Of a stretch of 64,000 nt of DNA, positions 62,982 to 64,000 are shown piece by piece. Under the pieces are notes generated by a model, which was not told where the DNA came from, ran no database searches, and saw only the letters and a list, made by a program, of their open reading frames with translations. Position numbers and translations under genes: made by a program. This DNA is from Verrucomicrobiota bacterium. Its GTDB lineage: Bacteria > Verrucomicrobiota > Verrucomicrobiia > Verrucomicrobiales > V1-33. How positions within the stretch are numbered: the stretch's first letter is position 1; every line of letters starts with the position of its first letter. The DNA is taken from the NCBI GenBank assembly GCA_003402705.1, contig QQNF01000008.1:1-64000 (forward strand), in the 5' to 3' direction.

Positions 62982-64000
62982 TTACTGGCGGAGCCGGTAG
63001 AATTTGCGTTGGGCGGAGGCAGGTTCGGAGAGCGGGCTGACGGCGTCGGGGAGGTCGGTCCATGTGGTGAGGTCAGAGGACTGCTGGAGCGTGCCGGAGT
63101 TGCTCCATGAGACGACGACGTTAGGGCCGGAGCGTTCGATGGTGACCGGGGAGGAATAGATGCTGCCTGGGCCTGAGATGAGGGATGGATGGGTGGCGGC
63201 GCTGTAGACGATGCCGTCGGGCTGGCGGGTGCCGTCGATGTAGAAGGCTGGGATGTCGCGGGTGCCTGAGTAGGAGAGTTTCAGGGCGGCGGTGGAGGAG
63301 AGGTAGATGGCGCTGCGGGGGCTGGGGGCTCCGGTGGCGGTGAACTCGAGCGTACCGGCTTGGATGCGGGTGGGGCCGGAGTAGTCGGATTGTGCGGTGG
63401 GGAGGCCGATGGTGCCGGTGCCGATTTTGGTGAGGCCGACCCTGCCGGTGCCGCCGTTGGTGTTGTCGGTGATTTTGCCATTCTGGCCGGAGCCGCCGGT
63501 GGGCCAGACGGAGTTGGAGATATTGGCGTTGCCGACGGTGAGGATGGAGAGGGTGGCGTCGGCGTTGTTGGCGAAGACGCCGCCATTGCCGCTGAGGCCG
63601 CCGGTGGTCTGGCTGGTGCCGTTGAAGTCGACGCGGAGGTCGGTGGTGGAGCCGTTGCAGATGATGGAGCCGTTAGGGGAGCTGGTGACTGGGTCGCCGG
63701 TGGAGACCTGCTGGCCCCAGCGGCCGCGGGAGGTGAAGGTGAGGGTGCCTGAGCCGATTCTGGTGAATCCGGTGAAGGTGTTGGCGTTGTCGAGGATGAA
63801 GACGGCACCGGAGTCGAAGTTAGCCATGTCGATGTCGGTGCGGAAGCCCTGTTTCTGGGCGGTGGCGGAGTTCGGGACGACGGAGACCGTCATGTTGCCG
63901 CCGTTGCCGTTCTGGATGATGCCTGAGAACGTGGTGATGGAGCCTGCGGGGGCGCCCATTTTGAGGACGGCGCGGGCGAGCGGGGAGTTATTGGTGATGG
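62982..64000 (-). CDS. Autotransporter-associated beta-strand repeat protein, 5' end outside the window
   Basis: The reading frame runs off the window edge at 64000, so the N-terminus is missing and the ATG at 63959 is only internal. About 340 residues are visible. They contain repeats of the autotransporter-associated strand type (FILDNANTFTGFTRIGSGTL, GLTKIGTGTIGL..., YSGPTRIQAGTLEFT), Gly-, Ser- and Thr-rich. The C-terminal part (VTIERSGPNVVVSWSNSGTL, QQSSDLTTWTDLPD...FYRLR) is the same kind of tail as in the first gene of the window. Such proteins are large, exported and abundant in Verrucomicrobiota; function is unknown. Confidence 0.85.
   Translation of the reverse strand, partial: ITNNSPLARAVLKMGAPAGSITTFSGIIQNGNGGNMTVSVVPNSATAQKQGFRTDIDMANFDSGAVFILDNANTFTGFTRIGSGTLTFTSRGRWGQQVSTGDPVTSSPNGSIICNGSTTDLRVDFNGTSQTTGGLSGNGGVFANNADATLSILTVGNANISNSVWPTGGSGQNGKITDNTNGGTGRVGLTKIGTGTIGLPTAQSDYSGPTRIQAGTLEFTATGAPSPRSAIYLSSTAALKLSYSGTRDIPAFYIDGTRQPDGIVYSAATHPSLISGPGSIYSSPVTIERSGPNVVVSWSNSGTLQQSSDLTTWTDLPDAVSPLSEPASAQRKFYRLRQ

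Overview
This window comes from a GC-rich bacterium that is very probably a member of the Verrucomicrobiota (PVC superphylum). The taxonomic signal is the combination of a PSCyt1/PSCyt2/PSD1 cytochrome-type protein, a PVC-type haem-domain protein with a dehydrogenase-like propeller, very large lamin-tail-domain (LTD) and CotH surface proteins, an autotransporter-strand repeat protein, a BlaI/M56 pair with an enormous extracytoplasmic part, and a paralogous pair of helical-repeat proteins. No rRNA, CRISPR array, prophage or intact insertion sequence was seen.

Layout. 0-12.5 kb: the 3' end of a secreted LTD protein, a PSD1-family cytochrome protein, pabB, and a 2066-residue LTD/CotH/LamG surface protein on the minus strand. 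12.7-27.9 kb: the information-processing core, ffh, tRNA-Thr, tuf, tRNA-Trp, secE, nusG, rplK, rplA, rplJ, rplL, rpoB, rpoC, all plus strand and in the classical order, with strong hairpins at rplL/rpoB and rpoB/rpoC. 28-46.7 kb: a long plus-strand accessory block devoted to the cell envelope and signalling. It holds a BlaI repressor with a 2563-residue M56 protease-sensor, a TPR membrane protein, a receiver-like/pseudokinase/formylglycine-enzyme-like fusion, an Ig-like exported protein, an N-acetylmuramoyl-L-alanine amidase, an ECF sigma factor, a von Willebrand A protein with an anti-sigma-like N-terminus, and a PVC-type cytochrome/propeller protein. 46.8-52.5 kb: a small membrane protein, three tandem 95-bp hairpin-rich repeats, and two related helical-repeat proteins on either side of a PQQ-like propeller gene. 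52.7-64 kb: rpsP, khpA, tcdA, a membrane protein, an aspartate aminotransferase, remnants of a NarX/NarL-type two-component system, a cluster of REP-like hairpins, aroC, a CxxCH protein, metX, an MFS transporter and the 3' part of an autotransporter-strand protein.

How the parts fit. The core block makes the transcription, translation and secretion machinery. Most of its genes start without a visible Shine-Dalgarno sequence. The accessory block looks like layered envelope sensing: BlaI/M56 antirepression, an ECF sigma with a co-encoded membrane regulator, and a pseudokinase/FGE scaffold operon ending in a peptidoglycan amidase. The biosynthetic genes (pabB, aroC, aspartate aminotransferase, metX) are scattered singletons. 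The plus strand is G-rich whatever the gene direction, except in the highly expressed core block, which suggests that the plus strand is the leading replication strand.
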